Positions 8,271-18,712 of a stretch of 64,000 nucleotides of DNA are shown here, piece after piece. The DNA is from Ancylobacter moscoviensis. GTDB lineage: Bacteria > Pseudomonadota > Alphaproteobacteria > Rhizobiales > Xanthobacteraceae. The stretch covers positions 302,551-366,550 of the forward strand of contig NZ_VMBP01000006.1 in assembly GCF_007559435.1 (NCBI RefSeq). The letters run 5' to 3'. Each line of letters begins with the position of its first letter. The stretch's first letter is position 1. The notes below the pieces were generated by a model that saw only the letters and a program-made list of their open reading frames with translations, was not told the DNA's origin and searched no databases. Both the position numbers and the translations under genes were made by a program.

Positions 8271-9563
8271 GTGGTGTTGCGTAACGCGAACGGTCGAGTG
8301 CGCCGGGCCACGACATGGCTCTTTCTGGCGGTTTTGGCGGGTCCGGTGCTCGCCGGTTGCGCCTCGCGTCCGGGGCCGGATGCGCTGGCCGCCGTGCAGG
8401 ACGAGGCGCCCGACACGACGAAGCACGTCATCCTCGTGGCCTCCTCGCGGGCCCGCGACGAGCGCCCCGGCGTCTTCTTCAGCGGCGAGCGGACCTCGGC
8501 GCTGAACTTCGCGCGGGTCGAGATGACGGTGCCGCCGACGCACAAGGCGGGCATGGTCGAGTGGCCGAAGGCGCAGCCCAACCCGGCGACGGACATGGTG
8601 GTGCGCGAGGCCGTCTATCGCGACACGAAGCAGGAATTCACCCGTGATCTGAAGGCCGAGCTCGCCCGGCGTCCGGCCGGCAAGCGGCAGGCCGTGATCT
8701 TCGTGCACGGCTACAACACGCTTTATTCCGAAGCGCTCTACCGCCTGACGCAGCTGGCGGAGGACTCGAAGTCGCCCGCCGTCCCGGTCCTGTTCACCTG
8801 GGCCTCGCGCGGTAATCTCAGCGACTACGTCTACGACAACAACAGCGCCACCGCGGCCCGCGACCGGCTGGAGGACACCATCCGCCTCGTCTTCGACAGC
8901 GGCGCGGACCAGGTGACCATTCTCGCCCACTCGATGGGGAACTGGGTGACGGTGGAGGCGCTGCGGCAGATCCAGATTTCCGGCAAGCGCCTGCCGTCCA
9001 GCAAGATCGGCAACATCATCCTCGCCGCGCCCGACATCGACGTCGACGTGTTCAAGACCCAGCTCAAGCGTTTCGGCAAGCCCGAGAAGCCGTTCCTGAT
9101 CGTGGTGTCGCGGGACGACAAGGCGCTGGCCTTCTCCGACTTCATCGCCGGTGACAAGCCGCGGCTCGGCGCCTACACCAACGACAAGGAACTGGTGGAG
9201 CTCGGCGCGGTCGTCGTCGATATGAGCGACGTGAAGTCGCCCGACGAAATGAACCACAGCAAGTTCGCCCAGCTTGCCGAGTTGGCGCCGGAGCTGAACG
9301 GCATGATCGCCCATGCGCGGGGCAAGGGCACGGCCAACGCCGCCGTCGAGGTCGCCGGAGTTCATTTCTTCGGTCTCGACAGGCTGTTCCCCATCGGGCG
9401 CGGCAGCGCGCCGACCGCTGTCGCGTCTTCGCGGCGCGACGGGGCAGCGCCGGGGACCGCGGAGGCCGCCGCGTCCGGAGCGGCGGGCGAGGGCGCCGAA
9501 CCGGCCGGGACTGCTGATGCGGCGACGCAACTCGTTCGAGCGGACGCCGCGGCGGCGCAATAA
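8271..9563 (+). CDS. alpha/beta hydrolase lipoprotein (DUF900 family)
   Basis: 430 residues from a GTG start with GGGGA 4 bases upstream. The signal ends in the lipobox LAGC with Cys30 as the likely lipidated residue. The hydrolase core has VIFVHGYNT (oxyanion region, about 143-150), VLFTWASRG, and the nucleophile in LAHSMGNW with Ser221. The DUF900 family matches this order. The last 70 residues are an Ala/Gly/Pro-rich tail of probably disordered character. Likely attached to the outer membrane; substrate unknown, possibly an esterase or lipase. It stands between rpmF and the EAL gene, each with its own spacing. Confidence 0.83.
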   Translation: MVLRNANGRVRRATTWLFLAVLAGPVLAGCASRPGPDALAAVQDEAPDTTKHVILVASSRARDERPGVFFSGERTSALNFARVEMTVPPTHKAGMVEWPKAQPNPATDMVVREAVYRDTKQEFTRDLKAELARRPAGKRQAVIFVHGYNTLYSEALYRLTQLAEDSKSPAVPVLFTWASRGNLSDYVYDNNSATAARDRLEDTIRLVFDSGADQVTILAHSMGNWVTVEALRQIQISGKRLPSSKIGNIILAAPDIDVDVFKTQLKRFGKPEKPFLIVVSRDDKALAFSDFIAGDKPRLGAYTNDKELVELGAVVVDMSDVKSPDEMNHSKFAQLAELAPELNGMIAHARGKGTANAAVEVAGVHFFGLDRLFPIGRGSAPTAVASSRRDGAAPGTAEAAASGAAGEGAEPAGTADAATQLVRADAAAAQ

Positions 9564-9691
9564 GCGCGCTTATGCCGATAGCGCTTTGGTTCGCTTGTGG
9601 ATTTGCGTGGCCCTTAACGATTAAGTGGGTCCTTAGCCCATAAGCGTGACGATCATGCTGCGTTGCTGCGATATTCCGCCGAAGGCCTCTC

Positions 9692-11422
9692 ATGCCCGGG
9701 CATGAGGGGAGCGATGATTTTGATCCCGAAACCGAGCTTCCGCCCGAAGCGGTCGCCGGCGTCGCTCGCACCTTTGGCGCCGCCGCTTATCGTTGGACAC
9801 CGGATGACGACCTCGTGCGCTGGAGCGCCGCCTCGGAGGCCGTACTCGGCCGCGAGCGCCTGCCGCTCGCCCGCCGGGGCGCGGACTATGCGCGGCTGAT
9901 CGAGCCCGGCTCGGGCCTGTCGCGTATCGAGGCCGCTCTCGCCGCCAAGGAGACGAGCGCGGATACCGATGCGTTTCCGGGGAACGAGGAAGGCGCGCGC
10001 TTCTTTCAGACCGTCTACTGCCTTGCCTCGCCGTCGGGCAGCGACCGGAGGTGCCTGTGGGTCGAGGACCGTGGTGTGGTCTATTTCGATCCCGCGGGCC
10101 GGGTACGGCGGGTGGAGGGATTCGTGCGCCGCTTGTCGGCCGGATGTCCGGGCCGGCTGGCCACGGGCAGCATCGAGCCGCGGACCGATCGCCAGAGGCT
10201 GGCCGGACTGATCGAGGAGAGGCTCGCGCAAGCCTATCGCGAGGGCGGCGAGTTCGGTTTCATGCTGGTCGGTGTCGACCATCTGGGCGATCTCAACGAT
10301 GCCTATGGCTTCCTCGTCGCCGACGAGGTGATCGACGTCATCTGGCTGCGCCTGCGTGCCCAGCTCGCGGAGGGCGAGGAGATCGCCCGCTTCTCCGGCA
10401 GCAAGTTCGGCCTCGTGCTCCATGCCCGGCCGGGCGAGGACTTCCTCGCCTCCGCCCGCCGCTTCGTCGCGGCGGTGAACCTCGCTTCGCCGCGCACCAG
10501 CGCGGGGGCGGTCGCGGCGAGCGTTTCCGCCGGCGGGCTGATCGCCCCGCGTCAGGGGCGCAGCGTGCCGGAGATCTTCTCCCATGCGCAGGATACGCTG
10601 CAGCGGGCGCGCAGCGTGGCGCAGGGCTCCCTTGAGCTCTATTCGCCCTCGTTCGACCGTGCCGCCGAGCGCCTCGCCAATGTGCGTTTCGCCGACGAGA
10701 TCGTCGGCGCGCTCAGCCATGACCGGGTGTCGCTGGCTTTCCAGCCGATCGCCCATGGCGTGACGCGCGAGATCGCCTTTCACGAATGCCTGGTGCGCAT
10801 CACCGGGCGTGACGGGCGGGTCTTCGATGGCGGAACCGTCATCCCGACGGCGGACCGGTTCGGACTGACCCGGCTGGTCGACTGCCGCGCGCTGGCGCTC
10901 GCGCTGGCCGCGTTGCAGGCCGATCCAGAGCTGCGGCTCTCGGTGAACGTCTCGCCCGGCTCGATCCATGACGCGGCCTGGGTCCAGATTCTGGAGGAAG
11001 GGGCCCTCGCCGGGCTCGGTGCGCGGCTGATCGTCGAGATCACCGAGAGCGCGTCCATCCCCGATATCGAGGCCATGCGGGCGCGGGTCGCCTGGCTGCG
11101 CGCCCATGGCTGCAAGGTGGCGATGGACGATTTCGGCGTCGGCTATACCTCGTTCCGCAATCTCCGGAACCTGCATGTCGACATGCTCAAGATCGACGGC
11201 AGCTTCATCTGCACGATGATGCAGTCCGAGGACGACCGGAGCTTCGTGCGGGTGCTGCTGGACCTCGCCGGCCAGCTCGGCATCGAGACGGTGGCGGAAT
11301 GGGTGCTGGACGAGGAGACCGGGCGCCAGCTCGTCGACTGGGGCTGCACCTATCTGCAGGGCCAGCTCATCGGCCTGCCGACCGACGACCCCGCCGTACC
11401 GGACGGCACGCCCGGCTCCTGA
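9692..11422 (+). CDS. EAL-domain protein with degenerate GGDEF domain
   Basis: 576 residues, no transmembrane segment. An N-terminal PAS-like region (about 20-160) precedes a GGDEF fold (about 170-320) whose active loop reads ARFSGSKFGLVL instead of GGDEF, so it cannot be a diguanylate cyclase. The EAL domain keeps E365 in ECLVR, the Asn of LSVNVSPG, the Glu of VEITES, DD in MDDFGVGY, the Lys of LKIDGSF, the Glu of TVAEWV and YLQGQLIG. Residues needed for c-di-GMP hydrolysis are therefore present and phosphodiesterase activity is plausible. It converges on phaR; a hairpin lies between them. Confidence 0.88.
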   Translation: MPGHEGSDDFDPETELPPEAVAGVARTFGAAAYRWTPDDDLVRWSAASEAVLGRERLPLARRGADYARLIEPGSGLSRIEAALAAKETSADTDAFPGNEEGARFFQTVYCLASPSGSDRRCLWVEDRGVVYFDPAGRVRRVEGFVRRLSAGCPGRLATGSIEPRTDRQRLAGLIEERLAQAYREGGEFGFMLVGVDHLGDLNDAYGFLVADEVIDVIWLRLRAQLAEGEEIARFSGSKFGLVLHARPGEDFLASARRFVAAVNLASPRTSAGAVAASVSAGGLIAPRQGRSVPEIFSHAQDTLQRARSVAQGSLELYSPSFDRAAERLANVRFADEIVGALSHDRVSLAFQPIAHGVTREIAFHECLVRITGRDGRVFDGGTVIPTADRFGLTRLVDCRALALALAALQADPELRLSVNVSPGSIHDAAWVQILEEGALAGLGARLIVEITESASIPDIEAMRARVAWLRAHGCKVAMDDFGVGYTSFRNLRNLHVDMLKIDGSFICTMMQSEDDRSFVRVLLDLAGQLGIETVAEWVLDEETGRQLVDWGCTYLQGQLIGLPTDDPAVPDGTPGS

Positions 11423-11431
11423 CGCGCCCCC

Positions 11432-11457
11432 GGCTCCGGTCGGCTGCGACCGGGGCC
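11432..11457. terminator. hairpin between EAL gene and phaR
   Basis: CCGGTCG (11436-11442) and CGACCGG (11447-11453) extended by GGC/GCC form a strong stem between two converging genes. There is no T-run on either side, so its role as a terminator is only likely. Confidence 0.5.
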
Positions 11458-11485
11458 ACGCAGCCGATGGGACGGACCGTGGCGG

Positions 11486-12055
11486 TCAGTCCTTCTTGTC
11501 GCCTTCGCCGAGACGGTCGAGGCGCTTCTGCATCTCCGCTACCTGCCGGCGCAGCTCGTCGAAATCGTCCGCCTTGGTGGCCGGCGCCGGCTGGGCTTCG
11601 TCGTTGCGCGCGTTCGGCAGGAACACCTTGAAGGCGCGGTCGAACATTTCCATGTTCCGGCGCACCTGCTCTTCCATCATGCCGAAGCCGCCGACGCCGA
11701 AAGCCTTGGAGAACTGCTCGCGCAGGTTGTTCTGTTCCTTGCTGAAGTTCTCGATCGACATGTCGAGGTAGCGCGGAACCAGCATCTGCATGCTGTCACC
11801 GTAGAAGCGGATGATCTGGCGCAGGAAATTGATGGGCAGGAGGTTCTGACCCTTGCCCTCCTGCTCGAAGATGATCTGCGTCAACACGGAATGAGTGATG
11901 TCTTCGGAGGATTTCGCGTCGTAAACGACGAAATCTTCTCCGTTCTTGACCATCTGCGCGAGGTCTTCGAGCGTCACATAGGTGCTTGTGCCGGTATTGT
12001 AGAGACGGCGGTTTGCGTACTTCTTGATGGTGACGGGTTCGTTGGATTTTGCCAT
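11486..12055 (-). CDS. phaR: polyhydroxyalkanoate synthesis repressor
   Basis: 189 residues from the ATG at 12055. The N-terminal PHB_acc_N domain starts VTIKKYANRRLYNTGTSTYV and is followed by the PHB_acc repeat region (NFLRQIIRFYGDSMQ and onward). The C-terminus is a short charged coiled coil (DELRRQVAEMQKRLDRLG). PhaR binds both DNA and PHB granules; when granules appear it is titrated off its promoters and phasin and other genes are derepressed. It is divergent from phaA, so control of phaAB and of itself through the shared intergenic region is likely. A frame extension upstream of 12055 has no conserved sequence. Confidence 0.94.
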   Translation of the reverse strand: MAKSNEPVTIKKYANRRLYNTGTSTYVTLEDLAQMVKNGEDFVVYDAKSSEDITHSVLTQIIFEQEGKGQNLLPINFLRQIIRFYGDSMQMLVPRYLDMSIENFSKEQNNLREQFSKAFGVGGFGMMEEQVRRNMEMFDRAFKVFLPNARNDEAQPAPATKADDFDELRRQVAEMQKRLDRLGEGDKKD

Positions 12056-13487
<1,432 letters not shown>

Positions 13488-13531
13488 TGCGTGTCAGTCA
13501 CAGCCCCCGCGGCCTGTGACAACATTATGAA

Positions 13532-13554
13532 GCAAGGCGGATTTCCCGCCTTGC
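13532..13554. repeat. perfect inverted repeat between phaA and phaB
   Basis: GCAAGGCGG (13532-13540) and CCGCCTTGC (13546-13554) with a 5-base loop. No T-run follows on the + strand, so a full terminator is unlikely; it may stabilise or modulate the phaA-phaB transcript or mark an operator. Confidence 0.5.
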
Positions 13555-13625
13555 CGTTGCCAAAAAGAGCGACGTACAAGCCGTCGACACGCCCTTAGGG
13601 AAGGGACGCAGGGAGGGGGAGTTAC

Positions 13626-14351
13626 ATGGGACGCGTCGCATTGGTCACGGGCGGCACGCGCGGAATCGGCGCCGCCGTCAGCAAGGCACTGAAGGCCGCC
13701 GGCTATCAGGTCGCCGCCACTTACGCCGGCAATGACGAGGCGGCCGCCGCCTTCACCAAGGAAACCGGCATTTCCGCCTTCAAATGGGACGTTTCCGATT
13801 TCGAAGCCTGCCGCGCCGGCATCGCCGAGGTGACGGCCAAGCTCGGCCCGGTGGACGTGCTGGTGAACAATGCCGGCATCACCCGCGACGGCATGCTGCA
13901 CAAGATGTCGCCCGAGCAGTGGTACGCGGTGATCAACACCAATCTGAACTCGGTGTTCAACATGTGCCGCAACGTGATCGAGGGCATGCGCGAGCGCAAT
14001 TTCGGGCGCATCGTGACGATCTCGTCGATCAACGGCCAGAAGGGGCAGATGGGGCAGACGAACTATTCGGCCGCCAAGGCCGGCGAGATCGGCTTCACCA
14101 AGGCGCTGGCGCAGGAGAACGCCCGCAAGGGCATCACCGTGAACGCGATCTGCCCCGGCTATATCGGCACCGAGATGGTGCGGGCGATGCCGCAGGAGGT
14201 GCTGGACAAGCACGTGCTGCCGCAGATTCCGGCCGGTCGTCTGGGCGAGCCGGAGGAGATCGCGCGCTGCGTCGTCTTCCTCGCGGCGGATGATGCCGGC
14301 TTCATCACCGGCTCCACCCTGACCGCCAATGGCGGGCAGTACATGACCTGA
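13626..14351 (+). CDS. phaB: acetoacetyl-CoA reductase
   Basis: 241 residues of the short-chain dehydrogenase family. The NADPH site is VTGGTRGIG (residues 8-16), NNAG is at 81-84, and the catalytic set is Ser134, Tyr147 and Lys151 (NYSAAKAG). It reduces acetoacetyl-CoA to (R)-3-hydroxybutyryl-CoA for PHB synthesis. GGGAG lies just before the ATG (AGGGAGGGGGAG region ending 13620). Its closeness to phaA distinguishes it from the related FabG. Confidence 0.94.
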   Translation: MGRVALVTGGTRGIGAAVSKALKAAGYQVAATYAGNDEAAAAFTKETGISAFKWDVSDFEACRAGIAEVTAKLGPVDVLVNNAGITRDGMLHKMSPEQWYAVINTNLNSVFNMCRNVIEGMRERNFGRIVTISSINGQKGQMGQTNYSAAKAGEIGFTKALAQENARKGITVNAICPGYIGTEMVRAMPQEVLDKHVLPQIPAGRLGEPEEIARCVVFLAADDAGFITGSTLTANGGQYMT

Positions 14352-14532
14352 GCCCTCGCGCGGGCCGGCTCGCCGCCGGTCCGCTCCCGTGGCTCCCGCG
14401 ACGCCTAACCCGACGGCGCGGGCCTTCTCTTCCGGCGCTTCTCTCCCGGCGCTTCTCTTGCGGCCCGGCCTTCCGGCTCTTGGCTTGGGACGCCGCGCCG
14501 GTCATAAGGGGCACCCCACCCAGGTGCCCTTC

Positions 14533-15408
14533 ATGTCCCGTGCTCTCTCCGGCCGCGCCGCCACGCTCATCGGCTTCACCGCCATCCTGCTCTGGTCGAC
14601 GCTGGCGCTCGCCACCTCCTCGACCGGGGCCGTGCCGCCCTTCCTGCTGACGGCGCTCACCTTCACCGTCGGCGGCATTGTCGGCCTCCTCGCCGCGATG
14701 GTGCGCGGCGTCGGGCTCGGCGTGCTGCGCCAGCCCTGGCCGGTCTGGCTGCACGGTGTCGGCGGGCTGTTCGGCTACCATTTCTTCTATTTCTCGGCGC
14801 TGAAGCTGGCGCCGCCGGCCGAGGCGGGGCTGATCGCCTATCTCTGGCCGCTGCTGATCGTGCTGTTCTCGGCCTTCCTGCCGGGCGAGAGGCTGCGTGC
14901 CGCGCATGTGGCGGGTGCGCTGATGGGGCTCGCGGGCACGGTGGTGCTGCTCGGCGGGCGTGCCGGCGGCTTCGGCTTCACGCCGGAATATGTGCCCGGC
15001 TATCTCGCGGCGGCGGTCTGCGCGGTCATCTGGTCGGTCTATTCCGTCGCCTCGCGCCGCTTCGAGGCGGTGCCGACCGAGGTGGTGGCCGGTTTCTGCC
15101 TTGCCACCGCGGCGCTGTCGGCGGTGTGCCATGCGCTGTTCGAGCCGTCGATCTGGCCGGCCGGGGGGGAGTGGCTTGCCGTGCTGGCGCTGGGCATCGG
15201 GCCGGTGGGCATCGCCTTCTACACCTGGGACATCGGCATGAAGCGGGGCGATATCCGCCTTCTCGGCGTCGCCTCCTATGCGGCGCCGGTGCTCTCGACG
15301 CTGCTGTTGGTGATCGCCGGCTTCGCGGCGCCGAGCTGGACGCTGGCGGTGGCCTGCGCGCTCATCGTCGGCGGCGCGGCGGTGGCGACGCTGCTGGCGC
15401 GGCGCTAG
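14533..15408 (+). CDS. DMT-family exporter (EamA, YddG-like)
   Basis: 291 residues with about ten hydrophobic segments and two EamA repeats. The first half has AILLWSTLALATS and the motif HFFYFSALKLAPPAEAGLIAY; the second ends with a C-terminal IVGGAAVATLLARR. The pattern resembles the aromatic amino-acid exporter YddG more than other DMT members, but substrate is uncertain. The ATG at 14533 is used since the upstream extension in frame (from 14389) is low-complexity and not membrane-like. It stands apart from phaB by 181 bases. Confidence 0.8.
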   Translation: MSRALSGRAATLIGFTAILLWSTLALATSSTGAVPPFLLTALTFTVGGIVGLLAAMVRGVGLGVLRQPWPVWLHGVGGLFGYHFFYFSALKLAPPAEAGLIAYLWPLLIVLFSAFLPGERLRAAHVAGALMGLAGTVVLLGGRAGGFGFTPEYVPGYLAAAVCAVIWSVYSVASRRFEAVPTEVVAGFCLATAALSAVCHALFEPSIWPAGGEWLAVLALGIGPVGIAFYTWDIGMKRGDIRLLGVASYAAPVLSTLLLVIAGFAAPSWTLAVACALIVGGAAVATLLARR

Positions 15409-15460
15409 GGCATGTTCCGCAAAAATTGCAGACTTTTGCGATAAGAATTTGCCCGGGAAC

Positions 15461-15898
15461 TCAGCCCGGCGACCAGCCGGGCGGCGCCAGTTCGAAGCCG
15501 GCGAACTCGAAGCCCGGCGCCACGGTGCAGCCGACGAGCGTCCATTCGCCGAGGCTGCGCGCGGCCTGCCAGGCGCCTCGCGGCACCACGCGCTGCGGTT
15601 CTTCGCCGTTGAAAAGAGCGGGGCCGAGGAGGAGTGCCTCGACCGGGCCGGCATCGGCGCTGGAGACGCTCAGTTCCAGCGGCGCGCCGGCGTACCAGTG
15701 CCAGATCTCGACGGCGTCGACGCGGTGCCAGTGCGAGCGCTCGCCGGCGGCCAGCAGGAAATAGATGGCGGTGGAGACCGCGCGGCCCTCCGCCGTGCGG
15801 TGGGCGTCGCGGAAGACCTCGCGGAAGTGCCCGCCTTCCGGGTGCGGCTGCAGGCCGAGCCGGGCGATGATGTCCTGGGCGGAGAGCCGGCCGGTCAT
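15461..15898 (-). CDS. cupin domain protein (DUF985)
   Basis: 145 residues forming one cupin barrel of the DUF985/Cupin_5 family: HPEGGHFREVFRD near the N-terminus, AGERSHWHRVDAVEIWHWY in the middle, and GCTVAPGFEFAGFEL at the C-terminus. The conserved His and Glu residues may bind metal or sugar-like ligands, but no activity is established for this group. It lies 9 bases after gloB on the same strand, so the two are probably cotranscribed. Confidence 0.85.
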   Translation of the reverse strand: MTGRLSAQDIIARLGLQPHPEGGHFREVFRDAHRTAEGRAVSTAIYFLLAAGERSHWHRVDAVEIWHWYAGAPLELSVSSADAGPVEALLLGPALFNGEEPQRVVPRGAWQAARSLGEWTLVGCTVAPGFEFAGFELAPPGWSPG

Positions 15899-15907
15899 GG
15901 CCGCGCC

Positions 15908-16681
15908 TCAGCCGCGAAAACTGTTCTTGAGGCTGCGCAACTCGGTGAAGACCGCGCCGGGCTCCGCGCCGGCGAGGCCGATACGGGCGGCAAGCGCGGG
16001 ATCGTCGGCCCGCATGAAGGGGTTGGTCGCCTTCTCCGCGCCGATGGTGGTGGGCAGGGTCGGCTTGCCGGCGGCGCGCTGCGCCTCCGCCTCCTTCAGC
16101 CGGGCGGCGAGCTCGGCATTGTCGGGATCGACGCTGACGGCGAAGCGCCCGTTCGAGACGGTGTATTCGTGCCCGCAATAGACCGAGATGTCGTCCGGCA
16201 GGGCGCGCAGCCGCAGCAGCGATTCCCAGAGCACCGGCGGATCGCATTCGAAGGGGCGGCCGCAGCCCAGCACGAACAGCGTGTCGCCGGAGAACAGCAG
16301 TCGCTCGTCCTCGAACAGGAAGACGATGTGGCCCTTGGTGTGGCCCGGCGTTTCCATGACCCGCCCGACGAGGCTGCCGACGGCGACCGGGTCGCCGTCC
16401 ACCACCGCAAAGTCGAGGCCGGGGATGGTGTCGCGCTCGGCCTTGGGGCCGATCACCGTCGCGCCGAAGCGCTCCTTCAGCGCGAGTACGCCGGCGATGT
16501 GGTCGGTGTGGTGATGGGTGACGAGGATGTGGGTCAGCGCCCAGTCCTCGCGCTCCAGCGCGGCGAGGATCGGCGCCACCTCCGGCGCGTCGATGACGGC
16601 GGTGGCCTCGGTCACGGGGTCGCGCAGGAGCACCGCGTAATTGTCGGCGAGGCAGGGGATGAGCCGCAGTTCGGCCGGCAT
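15908..16681 (-). CDS. gloB: hydroxyacylglutathione hydrolase (glyoxalase II)
   Basis: 257 residues. The metallo-beta-lactamase motif THHHTDHIAG supplies His56, His58, Asp60 and His61; further ligands come from TPGHTKGHIVF and FSGDTLF, and the C-terminal glyoxalase II domain begins near CGHEYTVSN. It hydrolyses S-lactoylglutathione to lactate and glutathione, completing the methylglyoxal pathway begun by gloA. It leads a two-gene unit with the DUF985 cupin. Confidence 0.94.
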   Translation of the reverse strand: MPAELRLIPCLADNYAVLLRDPVTEATAVIDAPEVAPILAALEREDWALTHILVTHHHTDHIAGVLALKERFGATVIGPKAERDTIPGLDFAVVDGDPVAVGSLVGRVMETPGHTKGHIVFLFEDERLLFSGDTLFVLGCGRPFECDPPVLWESLLRLRALPDDISVYCGHEYTVSNGRFAVSVDPDNAELAARLKEAEAQRAAGKPTLPTTIGAEKATNPFMRADDPALAARIGLAGAEPGAVFTELRSLKNSFRG

Positions 16682-16793
16682 GGGGTTCCTCGGGTCTTTA
16701 CCTCGGACGAAGGACGGGCGGAGAGGCCGAAGCCGCCGCCCGTCAGTCTATCGCATGGCCGGATGGCGCGTCAGTGGCGCCGCGGCGAAGCTG

Positions 16794-17312
16794 TCACCGG
16801 CATTCCTGCGTGGCGCGGTCGACGGCGGCCGAGATGCCGTTCAGCGAATAGGTGTCGGTGGTGACGTTGCCGCGCACCGAGGTGCTCTTCACCACCACGT
16901 CCCGGCCCTTGCGCATGGTGTCGATCAGCTTCTTTTCTTCCGCGACGTTGCGCACCCAGGCGCCGGTGCCGCGGGTGTAGAGGCCGAAATTGGCGGGGCC
17001 GATGGTGAGCGTGGCGTCCGTGCCTTCCTTCAGAGGAAAGCCCATGACGACGCTGACCTCGCCCCGCACATTCTCGGCGGTGCGGGTCGAGATGAAGAAA
17101 TAGGCGGGGTCCCGGGTCAGGCCGGAAGGCTGCCGGCTCTTCGGCTGGGAGAGGGCGTAGCAGATCTTGCCGCTGCCGCTGGTGTCCACATAGACACCCC
17201 AATCGCCGAACTGCCCGACAAGCTTCGGCGCCCCCTGGGCGCCGGCGCTGGTTGCGCCGATGAAAGCCAGTGCCAAGCCGGCGAATGCCGCGCGCGCGGT
17301 GCGTCGTGCCAT
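16794..17312 (-). CDS. invasion-associated locus B (IalB) family protein
   Basis: 172 residues from the ATG at 17312, which has GGAGGAC 7 bases upstream. A signal peptide (ARAAFAGLALAFIGATSAGAQG) is followed by the IalB pattern: GDWGVYVDTS with an early Cys (KICYALS), a central beta-rich part, and a final Cys in ATQEC. The protein is expected in the periplasm; the name comes from Bartonella, but the family is common in free-living Hyphomicrobiales, so no role in virulence is implied. It is transcribed in the same direction as gloB but 112 bases apart. Confidence 0.87.
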   Translation of the reverse strand: MARRTARAAFAGLALAFIGATSAGAQGAPKLVGQFGDWGVYVDTSGSGKICYALSQPKSRQPSGLTRDPAYFFISTRTAENVRGEVSVVMGFPLKEGTDATLTIGPANFGLYTRGTGAWVRNVAEEKKLIDTMRKGRDVVVKSTSVRGNVTTDTYSLNGISAAVDRATQECR

Positions 17313-17524
17313 GGTCTCCGTCCTCCGTATCGTCCGCCGCGGTGCGGCTCGCAGTGATTCTCCGCTCATACCGCCACAGGGATATCCGCCCCGCCAGCGG
17401 CTGTGAACCCTTGGTATCCCAAAGCGACGCCTTTGCTGTTCAAATGCGTGAGGACGGCCTGGCAAGTGACGGTATGGTAAATGGTTCCCTACCGGCGATG
17501 CGCCAGCATGGTACCGGCCCGGCG

Positions 17525-17929
17525 CTACCGGGATCCGGCGGCCGGGCGGTTCGCGCGCAGGCGATCGAGCGCGGTGCGCGCCGCGGCCCTGTGGGTGGGG
17601 GCGATGTGCGAGGCGAGCAGGTTCAGCGCCGTCGCCAGCACCGCGGCATCGTCGGTGAAGCCGAGGCCGAGGAAAACGTCCGGCACCGCGTCGGTGGGCA
17701 GCAGGAAATAGGCGAGGGCGCCGAACAGCAGCGCGCGCACCCGCACCGGCGTGCGGCTGTCGAGCGCGCAGTAATAGGCGGCGGCGGCATCCTCGGCGAA
17801 GGGCACGCCCGCGGCGACGCCCGCGAGCTTGCGCCAGAAGCCGGCGCGCACGCGCGCCTCGTTGCCGTCATCGGCGCCGATCGCCTCGATGTCCTCAAGG
17901 TCGACGGTGGGGTCGGAACGGTGGGCCAT
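17525..17929 (-). CDS. YkvA family (DUF1232) protein
   Basis: 134 residues from the ATG at 17929, which follows AGGAGA at a good distance. The DUF1232 core ALLFGALAYFLLPTDAVPDVFLGLGFTDDAAVL forms a hydrophobic hairpin with the conserved PxDxxPD pattern, so a membrane-associated protein is expected. Function is unknown. It lies between the IalB-like gene and thpR, all on the same strand, spaced by 85-212 bases. Confidence 0.85.
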   Translation of the reverse strand: MAHRSDPTVDLEDIEAIGADDGNEARVRAGFWRKLAGVAAGVPFAEDAAAAYYCALDSRTPVRVRALLFGALAYFLLPTDAVPDVFLGLGFTDDAAVLATALNLLASHIAPTHRAAARTALDRLRANRPAAGSR

Positions 17930-18014
17930 CCAGCTCTCCTGTCCGGGCAAAGGCTGCCCGGGCGCCCATTCAGATGGTCCCGGCCGTGCCTTTTCGCAAT
18001 GGCGGGCGGGGCCG

Positions 18015-18548
18015 TCACATCAGCGGATAGGCGGCCTCGACACGGTAGGGACCGCCGCCCACCGAATCGCGCGAGGAATAGAGCACGAAGCGCGAGACCT
18101 GGAAGGTGGGGGTGCGGAAATAGCCGCGCAGGGCGAGATAGTCCGCCACCTGCCGGGGCGCCGCGTCGCGCAGCCGCGCCAGCGTGACGTGCGGGCGGAA
18201 ATTGCGCGTTTCCGGCGGCAGGCCGATGCGCTTCATCGCCCGCTCATGCTCGGCCTGAAGCTCGTTCAGCGCCTGGTTGGCCTTCACCCCGACGAAGATG
18301 GAGTGCGGCTTGTGATTGCCGAACTGGTCGACGCCGGAAAGGGTGAGGTCGAAGCCGAAGCGGTCGATCTCGTCGAGCGCGGCGGCGGCATCGCGCGCCA
18401 CCACATGATCGACATCGCCGATGAAGCGGAGCGTGACGTGGTAGAATTCCGGGCTGATCCAGCGGGCGCCGGGAAGGCCACCCCGCAGCATGGAAAGCTG
18501 CTCGGCGACATCGGCCGGAATTTCGAGGGCGGTGAAGAGCCGCGGCAT
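18015..18548 (-). CDS. thpR: RNA 2',3'-cyclic phosphodiesterase
   Basis: 177 residues of the 2H phosphoesterase group with two HxTx motifs: His37 (YHVTLRFIG) and His120 (RPHVTLARL). The family opens 2',3'-cyclic phosphates and was first noted as LigT RNA ligase. RLFTALEIP at the N-terminus is typical. A GGAGGG lies 6 bases before the start. It is divergent to the MOSC gene. Confidence 0.91.
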   Translation of the reverse strand: MPRLFTALEIPADVAEQLSMLRGGLPGARWISPEFYHVTLRFIGDVDHVVARDAAAALDEIDRFGFDLTLSGVDQFGNHKPHSIFVGVKANQALNELQAEHERAMKRIGLPPETRNFRPHVTLARLRDAAPRQVADYLALRGYFRTPTFQVSRFVLYSSRDSVGGGPYRVEAAYPLM

Positions 18549-18712
18549 GACCCCCTCCTTGAGTTACCAGCGAGGAACCCGCTGTCGATTGAGCCGGATT
18601 CGTGCGCTGAGGAAAAGCCGAAAATACGACAGGCAAAACACAGGCCGCCGGGAGGCCGGTTTCCCGCTCGCCGGACGTTTCGGCGCGGCTGACGGGAAAG
18701 GCGCGAGCCTAT

